Positions 51,201 through 59,600 of a stretch of DNA of 64,000 bases are shown here, one piece after another. The notes below the pieces were generated by a model. The model saw only the letters and a list, made by a program, of their open reading frames with translations, had not been told where the DNA came from and ran no database searches. The DNA is from Microcoleus sp. AS-A8. GTDB lineage: Bacteria > Cyanobacteriota > Cyanobacteriia > Cyanobacteriales > Coleofasciculaceae. The first letter of the stretch is position 1, and each line of letters begins with the position of its first letter. Position numbers and translations under genes: made by a program. The stretch is taken from contig JAMPKV010000016.1 of the NCBI GenBank assembly GCA_039962225.1, positions 1-64,000 of the forward strand, in the 5' to 3' direction.

Positions 51201-53285
51201 GTTTTAAATGTTGGGGGAGGCGTGAGAACCGATGGCGGGAACATTAGCCTAACTGGGGCAACGATTAACTCGTCTGGGGGTATGCTCGACTCTTCTTCTA
51301 CCACTAAGGCAGGCGGCAATATTACTCTCAATGCCCAAGGTGATATCATCACGGCGGATATAACCTCAGGGAGTACGGCAAGTGCTGGAGGGGATATTAT
51401 CCTGAACAGCAATGGGGGAGCGATAATTAGTGGTAATGTGACCGCTTCAGGTGTCAGTCAAGGCGGCTCTATTCGTGTTTCGGCTCGCGATCGCATTATT
51501 ACTGGATTGATCGACTCCAGTTCTAGTTCGGGTAACGCTGGCAATGTCTTCCTCGACCCTGAAAATGGCATTCAAGTTGTCTCGATCAATGCCCAAGGGG
51601 GAAGGGCGGGCACGGGGGGAACTGTTGATATTACTACTGACCAGTTTTTCCGGGCGACTGGCAGTTTCACCGACCGAAATGGCTTAGCAGCCAGCATTTC
51701 TACAGCGGGTGGAGTTGGAGGCGGTTCAATTACAATCCGGCATGGCGGCGGATTGCTGGGAACTCCTTTTGATGTGGGGAATCCAACAATTAACGGGACT
51801 ACTGGCGCTCTGAGTAATGGAATCGATACAATTTCACCGTTGCGATCGTTTCCTGGCCCTTTTACTCTGGGCAACATCCGTATCATTACTCCGTTTGTGT
51901 TCAACGAAACGGTGTTTATCAATCCCCTGAATCAGCCATTACGGCAACCAAAATCAGCCATAAGTCTCGACTCAGTTGATACGCTTACGATTGATGCGGC
52001 TTTTGCTGAAGCTGAGGAGTTCTTAGCTCAGCAGTTTGAGCAATATCTAGGACTAAAACCTACTCAGATTAAATCCTTAGAAGAAGCTCGAGGGACGCTT
52101 CGCAAGAATCAGAGAGCTACGGGCATGAAATCAGCACTGATTTATGCCATATTCGTACCCGCGACCTCAGCCTCAAAGGCGGCAGAAGATTCGGTTAAGC
52201 CACAAGTTGAGAATCAAACTCAACGCCTGCTCAATCGCACCCCGAAGGAGGACGATCAATTAAAGCTCATCTTAGTGACAGCAGAGGGAAAGCAAATTCA
52301 GCAGCTTGTGCCGGACACGACACGAGCCAAAGTGCTGGAAGTGGCTAAAACATTCCGAGGAAATGTTACCGATCCAAGGCAACCGAGCAAGGACTATTTA
52401 CCAGCCGCGCAGCAACTTTATCAATGGCTGGTGGCACCTATCGAGTCGGATTTACAAGCGCAAGGCATCCAAAATCTTGTGTATGTCACGGATGTGGGCT
52501 TGCGTTCCGTGCCACTGGCTGCCCTCTACGATGGTCGGAGATTTTTGATCGAGCGATACAGTGTGGGTATGATGCCCAGTTTCAGCTTAACGGATACCCG
52601 CTACCAGAACATCAAAACGTCTCAAGTGCTGGCGATGGGGATGTCGCAGTTCATCGATGAAATTCCTTTACCAGCAGTACCACTGGAGTTGTCCCTGATC
52701 ACTCCACAGTTGTGGCAGGGTAAGTCCTACCTCAACAACGCTTTTACTTTAGGCAATCTGAAAACCCAGCGCCGCCAGAAGCCTTTCGGCATCATTCACC
52801 TAGCTACCCACGCTCACTTTAAACCTGGGGCACCGAGTAATTCTTACATTCAGCTAGGAAACGGTAAGCTATCGCTCAACCAACTGCGGCAATTAGGTTG
52901 GAATAACCCGCCTGTGGAGTTATTGGTACTGAGTGCCTGTCGCACGGCACTGGGCGATCGGGAGGCGGAATTGGGCTTTGGGGGGTTAGCGGTGCAAGCG
53001 GGCGTTAAGTCAGCTTTAGGGAGTGTGTGGAACATCAGTGATGAAGGCACGTTAGGACTGATGACCGAGTTTTATCAGCAGTTGAAGACAGCACCAAGTA
53101 AATCTGAGGCGCTGCGGCAGGCACAACTGGCGATGCTCAAGGGAAAAGTTCGCGTGACGGGTGGGGTGTTACAAACTACAGGAGAGAATGTGCCTCTGCC
53201 ACCGGAACTGGCAAAGCTGGGAGATGTAGATTTCTCTCATCCCAATTACTGGTCTGGATTCACAATGATTGGTAGTCCTTGGTAG
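48207..53285 (+). CDS. TPS-secreted beta-helix exoprotein with C-terminal CHAT protease domain
   Basis: 1692 residues. Signal peptide HLLLILFLAGAITAKPLSAQ; filamentous-haemagglutinin TPS domain about 27-270 (NPNIQNIMGRVTGG, LFLMNPAGIVFG); a long beta-helix about 480-1250 with repeated GNGGAIALS and DITTG-type units; then a CHAT caspase-like domain at the end (about 1330-1692) with His1535 in HLATHA and Cys1578 in LSACRTA, and SALGSVWNISD. The TPS domain predicts export through a TpsB pore; the CHAT dyad predicts a cysteine peptidase. The DUF928 gene follows within 20 bp, a recurrent partner in cyanobacteria. No TpsB gene is in the window. Confidence 0.93.
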   Translation: MKRMRHLLLILFLAGAITAKPLSAQPIVPAADGTNTLVTPNGNQLDITGGSLSGDGANLFHSFTQFGLNANQTANFLSNPNIQNIMGRVTGGNPSIINGLIQVTGGNSNLFLMNPAGIVFGTGASLNVPAAFTATTANGIGFGKNWFNAIGSNSYSALDGTPSTFAFTMQQPGSIVNAGNLAVSQGQNLTLLGGTVVSTGQLNAPGGQIIVAAIPGENLVRVSQSGQLLSLEIQPLANANVGGQSLAPLPQNFSVLSLPQLLTGGDVGSATKMTVNSQGQVVLTGSDITVENGDVLAKKLTADTATLSAAQDLTLVESQLKTTGDLKLVARDTVRVRDSATDSVNVQAGGTLQVQGNQEVDIFALSHPASGFFSGGDMVLRSANTVGGDAYFRVGGNFRVEQLDGTLGSLFSPNDPVFEVQGDFSLANYSGASLQILAGGSVTIPGTVTISGAGGPFNNSTVTLSDGTSLSLTGTTKPTLDVRAGTTRFFGNPTPGNPTSANIRIGSIVNNGGDVFLTNQYFPNLSLPGGAIQVGGINTSLLNGGDAGSITIDSRGSITLAGTGILPAGTAINTAVGNLDPANNNPGNAGAVKLIGQNDISITGNVISFVGDNGIGNGSNISITSRAGSINTSESNLDAGNNGSGNGGAIALSAAGNITTGSILSRTRVTGNSGTISLTSSGGAIDTTAGTLNSSSNGNGGAIALSGAGNITTGSITSRSTANGNSGTITLTSSGGGINTQGGLLDSRTNNGNAGSITLNAQNDIITGDVWSLLFQGATGRSGNISLTSTAGSIDTSAGTLDAGVTFGNAGAIALQAKDDITTADLRAYAVNGGSGNGANISLTSTAGAIDTSRGILVSSAENGKGGDIAITSGSTLTLGQLDSTSTTSEGGAIALNAAGDIIFKNSVSFGSQAGLGGGALTLDTPGIVNLPASISTNGADILAGKQTALSNIVESPQGTTINTGGGNLSFGFASNFTLAGAINILTNGGAFTLTSPGVLNVGGGVRTDGGNISLTGATINSSGGMLDSSSTTKAGGNITLNAQGDIITADITSGSTASAGGDIILNSNGGAIISGNVTASGVSQGGSIRVSARDRIITGLIDSSSSSGNAGNVFLDPENGIQVVSINAQGGRAGTGGTVDITTDQFFRATGSFTDRNGLAASISTAGGVGGGSITIRHGGGLLGTPFDVGNPTINGTTGALSNGIDTISPLRSFPGPFTLGNIRIITPFVFNETVFINPLNQPLRQPKSAISLDSVDTLTIDAAFAEAEEFLAQQFEQYLGLKPTQIKSLEEARGTLRKNQRATGMKSALIYAIFVPATSASKAAEDSVKPQVENQTQRLLNRTPKEDDQLKLILVTAEGKQIQQLVPDTTRAKVLEVAKTFRGNVTDPRQPSKDYLPAAQQLYQWLVAPIESDLQAQGIQNLVYVTDVGLRSVPLAALYDGRRFLIERYSVGMMPSFSLTDTRYQNIKTSQVLAMGMSQFIDEIPLPAVPLELSLITPQLWQGKSYLNNAFTLGNLKTQRRQKPFGIIHLATHAHFKPGAPSNSYIQLGNGKLSLNQLRQLGWNNPPVELLVLSACRTALGDREAELGFGGLAVQAGVKSALGSVWNISDEGTLGLMTEFYQQLKTAPSKSEALRQAQLAMLKGKVRVTGGVLQTTGENVPLPPELAKLGDVDFSHPNYWSGFTMIGSPW

Positions 53286-53302
53286 TTAGGGGGTTGGGAA
53301 TT

Positions 53303-54115
53303 GTGGTCATCAAATTTTATCAGCGACTCACCTTAGTTTCACTCACTTTATTTTTAGAGCTAGCGACTAGTGGTATCTTGCCTGCCAGGGCAAAATATCA
53401 ATACCCTGAGCAACTGCAAAATCTTGCCCCGCATGGCGAACTTGTCGCGCAACGCCGCGCCCGCCTTCGCTTCAAAGTACCCAATATTAGACCGTCTCGA
53501 AATCTCTCCGGGGCGGCAGCACGAGGAGGTAACTGTAGCTCTGATGGAGTTAAAAACTTACAGATAAAGGCGTTGCTACCTAATAGCAGCATCGGCTTAA
53601 CTACTTCTGAAAAACCAACCTTCTTTTTTCAGATTTCTCCTACTTCTATAAAGGAAGCAAAGTTTCTTTTGCTTAATGCCCAAGGTAACACTATTCTTTA
53701 TAAGAAAACTTTCCCACTAACTCATACAGGGGGAGTTATGAGCTTTACTCTTCCTGCTGATGCGGAGGCATTAGAAGTTGGTCAAGAATATACTTGGGAA
53801 TTGGCAGTACTGTGTGACCCTGACGACCAAAGAGGGAATCCATCTATACAGGGGTCAATTAAACGAATTGAACCTAGTCAAAAACTTGCAAACGATCTAG
53901 GAAATACACCTTTACAAGAACGCACAAAGCTTTACGCTAATGAAGGTATTTGGTACGATAGCCTCAACACTCTAGCTGATTTGCGATTGGCTAATCCTAA
54001 CGATCCAACTCTAGCGAATGATTGGAAAGAGTTGTTAGATTATGCAGGTCTGAGCAGTATTGATCGAGAACCTTTACTTCAGTGTTGTACAGCTTCTGGC
54101 AATACATCACCATAG
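53303..54115 (+). CDS. DUF928 domain-containing exported protein
   Basis: 270 residues from a GTG at 53303, preceded by AGGGGG; TTG 53279 is an alternative overlapping the CHAT gene. The signal peptide LVSLTLFLELATSGILPARA is followed by an Arg-rich stretch and the DUF928 domain (RPSRNLSGAAARGGNC, LTTSEKPTFFFQISPT, LEVGQEYTWELAVLC). The C-terminal LGNTPLQERTKLYANEGIWYDSL is typical of the family. The last residues and stop lie inside a duplicated DNA fragment (54104-54141), so the original 3' end may be altered. Probably part of the CHAT exoprotein system; the role is unknown. Confidence 0.85.
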   Translation: MVIKFYQRLTLVSLTLFLELATSGILPARAKYQYPEQLQNLAPHGELVAQRRARLRFKVPNIRPSRNLSGAAARGGNCSSDGVKNLQIKALLPNSSIGLTTSEKPTFFFQISPTSIKEAKFLLLNAQGNTILYKKTFPLTHTGGVMSFTLPADAEALEVGQEYTWELAVLCDPDDQRGNPSIQGSIKRIEPSQKLANDLGNTPLQERTKLYANEGIWYDSLNTLADLRLANPNDPTLANDWKELLDYAGLSSIDREPLLQCCTASGNTSP

Positions 54116-54141
54116 ATGACGGACATAATCCCAGGCAGGTA
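54104..54141. repeat. duplicated fragment of the YbjN-like gene's 3' end, copy 1
   Basis: 38 bp matching 54953-54990 at 36 positions, same orientation. The copy at 54953 is coding (minus strand, near the C-terminus of the 390-residue protein); this one overlaps the DUF928 stop codon and is non-functional there. The two copies flank the Uma2 gene. A weaker match (CATTGGAAT/CGTTGGAAT) continues beyond. Confidence 0.8.
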
Positions 54142-54292
54142 AAATTGTCTCATTGGAATGCCATTGGTAAGATGGGTTTTCTGGCGAACGATTAACATAG
54201 ATGAAATGCTGTAAGCTTGGCACTATTTCGTCCTGATGGTGTCAGTCTTAAAGGATGTCTCAAAAGCGGGCTTTCTGAGGAGGTGCGAGACT

Positions 54293-54919
54293 ATGACACA
54301 AGCTATTTCAAAACTCCTGACATTTGATGAGTTCGTCGCTCGATATGGAGATAATGAGCGATACGAATTGATTGATGGGGAACTGATTGATATGGAACCA
54401 ACTGGCCCTCATGAAGAGGTAGCGGCTTTTGTCCTGCGGAAAGTTAATGTTGAGATAGATCGGCTGAGTGTCCGGTGGTTTACACCTGCCCGTTGTTTAA
54501 TCAAACCTTTGGGAACTTCAACAGGTTTCCGTCCTGATGTAGTGGTACTGGATAAAGCCGCTATCGCCAACGAACCTTTGTGGCAGGATGAACCTGTAAT
54601 CACGTTAGGAACTTCTGTCAAACTGGTGGTCGAAGTCGTCAGTACTAACTGGCAAAATGACTACGCACGAAAAGTGGAAGATTACAGCACAATGGGTATC
54701 CCTGAATACTGGGTTGTTGATTATTTGGGCTTAGGGGGTCGGGATTATATTGGTAATCCAAAGCAGCCGACAATATCAATTTACCTATTATCAGCTAGTG
54801 GGAATCAGTACCAGAAGCCTTGTCAATTTCGGGGCAGCGATTACATTATCTCCCCTACATTCAAGGAGTTACAGCTAACGGCTGAACAGGTTTTTGCAGC
54901 AGGGAATTACTCTGGCTGA
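54293..54919 (+). CDS. Uma2 family endonuclease-like protein (DUF820)
   Basis: 208 residues from the ATG at 54293, preceded by AGGAGG 9 bp away. The restriction-endonuclease-like core shows LTFDEFVARYGDNERYELIDGEL at the N-terminus, the catalytic-type FRPDVVVLDKA (Asp) and LVVEVVSTNWQNDYARKVEDY (Glu...Lys), then IPEYWVVDYLG. Such genes are numerous in cyanobacteria and often horizontally spread; the role is unresolved. Direct repeats flank it. Its 3' end overlaps the minus-strand YbjN-like gene by 13 bp. Confidence 0.88.
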   Translation: MTQAISKLLTFDEFVARYGDNERYELIDGELIDMEPTGPHEEVAAFVLRKVNVEIDRLSVRWFTPARCLIKPLGTSTGFRPDVVVLDKAAIANEPLWQDEPVITLGTSVKLVVEVVSTNWQNDYARKVEDYSTMGIPEYWVVDYLGLGGRDYIGNPKQPTISIYLLSASGNQYQKPCQFRGSDYIISPTFKELQLTAEQVFAAGNYSG

Positions 54920-56079
54920 CTTTCGATTTGGGCGATCGCATCTTTAGGCTCCACATCACCATAGAGGACGGACATAATCCCCGGCAGGTATGCGTCCATC
55001 ATCATGACGTTGGAATAAACTAAGCGTTTAATTAGTGCTGAACTGAGACTGTCGCCTTCAACGTCAATACTGGTTTTGTAGCGAATTTCTCCGTCTTCAA
55101 AGTCCATTTCAAAGTTGCCGATAATCATGCCTGAATTGGCTCTAGTCAAGAATTCTGCTAGAGCCTGCCGCTTGGAGTCTGGGGCATTGATGGGGCAAAC
55201 GGAGTAAAAGACAAATTGCTCTTGGTCATCTCTGGCTTTGGCATAGCAAGTCCATTTTCCATTGTCGCCTTGGAAAACCATCTGCAACAGTGGTTCTCCT
55301 TCAATCTGGACGAAGGGCCAGTCATCCTCTTCAAAGAAGTTGACGATTTCCTCAAAAAATTGTCTGTCTGTAGCGGGGGATTTCAACCCTGCCTCTAGTG
55401 CCTCTTGCAAGATGCTTGGTACGCTCTTCGTTAACCCGTTCAGACTGGTATCAGCCACTTGGTTGAAGTAATGGGTCATTTCCTCAACTATCTGGGAAGT
55501 GGCTTCTTGTGTCACAGCAGGCAGATTGGCTTCTATCGACTCTTTGAAGAAGTTGGCTAGAGCATCATTCATTTGGTCGCTGGAACCGGAAGTGGCGGCT
55601 TGGACAAAAGCCGATGCAGTAATATCAGCCCAGAGGGTACGGTAGCCTGTCTTACCGGACTCCTGTTGTTGCTTGACGGATAGTGCCAACCAACTCTCGG
55701 TGGATAGCAGTGGGTTGTCCGGTTGTTCTTGGCTCAGATTCAGGATATAGGTTGCAGCAACGTTTGCGTCTGCGGCGCGTTCTATCGGCTGTGGGAGCAA
55801 ATTGGGCTGTAGACCGATTTCAATTTCGATGTCCGGTTCGGGTAGGAAGTTGCCAGCAGAGAGGGGACGGCGCACTTCTGGCTTGAGATTGAACAATGCC
55901 TCGGTTTCGATGCGCTGGTAGAGTTGGGGGTTTACCTGGAAGGTGAGACGGCACTCGATTACTTCGTCGTCTTGCTTTATCAGAGTTAGAGCTACTGTGC
56001 GAACGGTTAGGGGGGTAGTGGTGCGATCGTGTAGCGTCAGTTCGCTGTCTAAGTGACAATGTTCAGTTTTTGCACTCAT
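54907..56079 (-). CDS. YbjN-like domain protein, 390 residues
   Basis: N-terminal half (1-230) of unknown type: beta-rich LTVRTVALTLIKQDDEVIE, then helical segments and LNGLTKSVPSILQEALEAGL. The C-terminal domain (about 240-390) resembles YbjN: FFEEDDWPFVQIEGEPLLQM, WTCYAKARDDQEQFVFYSV, RANSGMIIGNFEMDFEDGEIR. YbjN folds resemble type III secretion chaperones, which would fit a chaperone for the nearby eCIS_core proteins, but that is inference. No signal peptide. It is third in the minus-strand group after the PIN-like effector and zinc-ribbon genes. Confidence 0.75.
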   Translation of the reverse strand: MSAKTEHCHLDSELTLHDRTTTPLTVRTVALTLIKQDDEVIECRLTFQVNPQLYQRIETEALFNLKPEVRRPLSAGNFLPEPDIEIEIGLQPNLLPQPIERAADANVAATYILNLSQEQPDNPLLSTESWLALSVKQQQESGKTGYRTLWADITASAFVQAATSGSSDQMNDALANFFKESIEANLPAVTQEATSQIVEEMTHYFNQVADTSLNGLTKSVPSILQEALEAGLKSPATDRQFFEEIVNFFEEDDWPFVQIEGEPLLQMVFQGDNGKWTCYAKARDDQEQFVFYSVCPINAPDSKRQALAEFLTRANSGMIIGNFEMDFEDGEIRYKTSIDVEGDSLSSALIKRLVYSNVMMMDAYLPGIMSVLYGDVEPKDAIAQIESQPE

Positions 56080-56199
56080 CTTCCCAACAGCCTAGAAAAA
56101 GTCTGCCCACTATATGAATCAGCCGTACACGACCGAAATTACATTCTCGTTGAACCACTTTTGTCTGCTGCGTTCCTAGTTTAGCTAAATCAGGACTGC

Positions 56200-56652
56200 C
56201 TACAGTTGTTCCAAAAGAATCGGTACCACCTCTGCAATGTTCAGGTCAGCGATGGAGCTATTTGTCAGTCTTGCAGCTACGTCCACAGACTCAGTTGAGA
56301 TGAAGTTGGCCCGCTCCAACACCTCACGATTTAGCGCAACTGCGGAAATGCTCTCAATAACTCCTTCACAGATCACAATTTCTGCCCAGTTAAAGGATTT
56401 ACCACAAAATGGACATTCCCACGTCTGGAGAATCCGGATCTCCTGACCAGGATGAAGCGGCTGGACAGTCAGATAACCTCTCTCCTCCATAGCTTCTGGG
56501 TGTACTGTGAGGGAGTGACCCACGCCCAGGTAAGCTAGCTCCGGCTCATCCCGGATATATGTCCACATATTGGTGGAATCATCTGCCTCTGATACGTTTC
56601 CGCAAACAGGACACTGGAGGTTTTCTACAAAATAGTCAAGGCTGTACCCCAT
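56200..56652 (-). CDS. zinc-ribbon protein coupled to the PIN-like effector gene
   Basis: 150 residues from the ATG at 56652, preceded by GTGAAAGGA that directly follows the effector stop codon; a GTG at 56670 is an alternative. Two CxxC pairs, CPVCG near residue 14 and CPFCG near 84, would bind one zinc. A long middle section with LTVQPLHPGQEIRIL and an acidic, helical C-terminus complete it. The position just after a polymorphic-toxin-like gene suggests an immunity or chaperone protein; there is no direct proof. Confidence 0.72.
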   Translation of the reverse strand: MGYSLDYFVENLQCPVCGNVSEADDSTNMWTYIRDEPELAYLGVGHSLTVHPEAMEERGYLTVQPLHPGQEIRILQTWECPFCGKSFNWAEIVICEGVIESISAVALNREVLERANFISTESVDVAARLTNSSIADLNIAEVVPILLEQL

Positions 56653-56670
56653 TTTGAGAGTTCCTTTCAC

Positions 56671-59600
56671 TTATACCTTCGGAAGTGGGAGGACTCGAAT
56701 AGTTCTCCCATTAATAGTTACATCGAAACCATCAGCATATACCTGGGGTACAGGCTTCCCTAGCTTTTCAGGAAGCTCCCCCTTGATCCTCAAAAGGTTG
56801 TTATATATTCCTGGGTCATGGGTGGTAAACGTAGGCTTAACACCTGGTTTGGTCTTTGAGAAGAAGGTGTCAGCTACAATCAACCGATCGTTGACCCCCT
56901 TGCCACGTCCTACCAAATGACTAGGATTTTCAAGCACATCTAGAAGATCCTTGTAATCTTGACTAGTACGAGTGACACTTAAAGGCAATCCTTTCCATTG
57001 GACTGTTCCGGTCTTCACCTCTCCTACAGCAACGTCTCCTATCCGAATTTCTATATCTTCTAATGCATCGATACGCTTTAACAAAGCCTTCTCCCCTTGC
57101 TGTAAGGAGGATGGATCTAGTGCCCGCTTGTTCAAAGCAATGGCCGTGTTCGTGTCGATAACTACCGACTTCTTACCCAGTGGCTGGAACCACTCCGTCG
57201 TAAGTTTTCTGATCTCTTCTGGACTTAGACCTTGGAGACGCTCAAACAAAACCTGGTTCGTTTTCTGTCCGAAGGGTTCACCAGCCTTATCAAGCAACTC
57301 TTTTACAGCCTTACTTGGCTTGTTTTTGAAACCGCCGACAACTATCGCATCCTCTCCGTTAACCTTGACAACTTCGCCAACTTTCGGACGGCGGCTTCCT
57401 TTTGGTCCCAACTTTGTGGACTCAACAAAATCGACAGAGCCATCCCCTAACAAAACCCAAGGATTTATATGCCCCAAAAGCTTGATTCTGCGTCCCTGTA
57501 GTCGAATCTTGAACTTATTGAAACGCAACTTGCCCACTAGCTGCCTTGCCAGATCATCCAGCGACTTCGCACCCTTAGCGAACCCGCCTTTGACCCCCTG
57601 GAGCATAATCTTGCCATTCTTGAGAGCCGTCTTCGCTCCCTTGAGACCAATCTGACCCAACTCCTTAACACTCTTGACAGTCGTCTTGACCGTGTTCTTA
57701 ACTGCTCCTTTCACAGCCTTCACGGTTCCCTTGAGACCACCCTTGAGCGCTTTGATGACAGCACCAGCATTGAACAGCAGGGCGAAGACTAACTCAACCG
57801 CACCAGCAGCCAAACCACGAGCCAGACTCTTAGCAGCCCCACCAATATTACCCGCCCAACCCTGGCTCAAGTAACTACCAACATGACCCGCGATATTTGC
57901 TAGTGCCACGCCGCCCATGACAACGCTAAATACCTGCATCAGGGGTGGTAGTGCGGCTGTAATTGCACCGCCCGTCAAGATGTTAAGACCAACAAACGCC
58001 GCCAGCGCTGCGATCGCACCTGCCAGTAAAGCGGGCCAGTTAGCAGAGAACCACTGCTTGACACCCTCCATCATTTGGTTTGCCATATACCGCGCTCGCT
58101 GCCCCACCGTGAGCGGCCCAATGGTCTTCATGCTGGCGGGAATATCGCCCTCCTTGGCTGGCTGACCTTGCTTCTGGGTTGCCTCGGCACCTTCGGGCTT
58201 TTGTCCCATCATCTCTTGGAGTTTGGCTTCGGCACTTTGTTCATCATCGCAGCACCCGCCAGCAGCCTTTTCACCCTCTGCGACAGCACCAGCGGGTACA
58301 TCACCCTCTGTCTCTCCTCCACCCAGTTCTGCCTTAATTGCCTCCATCGAGTTCGCTGGGTCGTTCGACTCACCAAACTCAACCTCTCCACCCTCCTGAA
58401 GATTCAGCGAAGCGACGAATTCCGGGTCTACATCAAACGGCGCAACCTGGTCTACAGCAAAGTCATCTTCTGTAAACTGAGTCTTGTTCAACAGCGCCGC
58501 GTTGTCGTCGCCGCCCTTTGCCGTAGCTGCCGTAGCATCGCCGCCCTTCGCCGTTGCTGGCATATCGCACTTGGCACAGTCTTCCTTAGAACGCTCAAAC
58601 GCCAATGGCTGCGACAGATCCATTCCCAGGACTTCCTCAGATAGCTGCCCCATGAAGTGACCAGGCATCTGCTGCGCCGCTTCTACCAAGTTACCCAACC
58701 CCTCCAAGAGTTTCCTGACACCCTCAATAATTGCGCCGATCGCATCGAAAACAGCGTTGTAGAGCGATTGGATAGCTGCCAGCAAGGAATCTAACGCATT
58801 CGCCAGGAAATCCAGAGCAGCGGCAACACCTTTCTTCAACAAATCTGCGGCTGTGTTGACTGCGTTTACAGCTTTGTTAACCGCTTTATCAATTTTGCTG
58901 TTGATTTTCTTGGCTATCTCTGGGAACGCAGCAAAGACGATATTGACCAGCCCTTTGAGAATAGTTCCCAAACCCTCGATTAACCCAACAATCGCCTTGC
59001 GTGCCAAATCGATAGCAGCCATTGCCAATTTCTTGGCCTGCTCGAATATGAATTTGACCGCTTTCCGCAAATTATCGTAAATGAAGTTGACGGCTTGTTT
59101 GAGGCCATCAATGATGGCAGTAGCTGCCGATGCAACCCAGCCCCAGAAACCGCCAGACTCTTTGCTCTTTTCTTCTTTTTTCTGACTGGCTTCGTTTTCA
59201 GCTTTTTGCTTTTCTTGTTCCGCTTTCTGTTCAGCGTCTTCTATGTGCTTGGCAGCGTCTTGTTCTCCTTTCTGTTTCTCCTGGTCAATTTTTTTCTTTT
59301 GGTCTTGAGTTGCTTTCCCAGCTTTGTCTTGATAGTCCTTCTCAGCTTTGGTAAGTTCTGTCTGCCACTCCTGTTTGGAGGCTTGCACCTCCGCCTTCGC
59401 CTGCTTCTGTTCCTCTAATTGTTTTTGGCTGGTTTCTTGATTCAGTTTGGCAATTTCTTTATCCGAATCTTTCTTGGCTTGGGTGGTATCTTTATCAAAC
59501 TTCTGCTTGCCAACGGTGTATTTTTGCTGTTCTGCGCCAATACGTTCTTTCAGGACTGGAGATAAGGATTGATTAAGACTACCCATGACCTCACCAGGAA

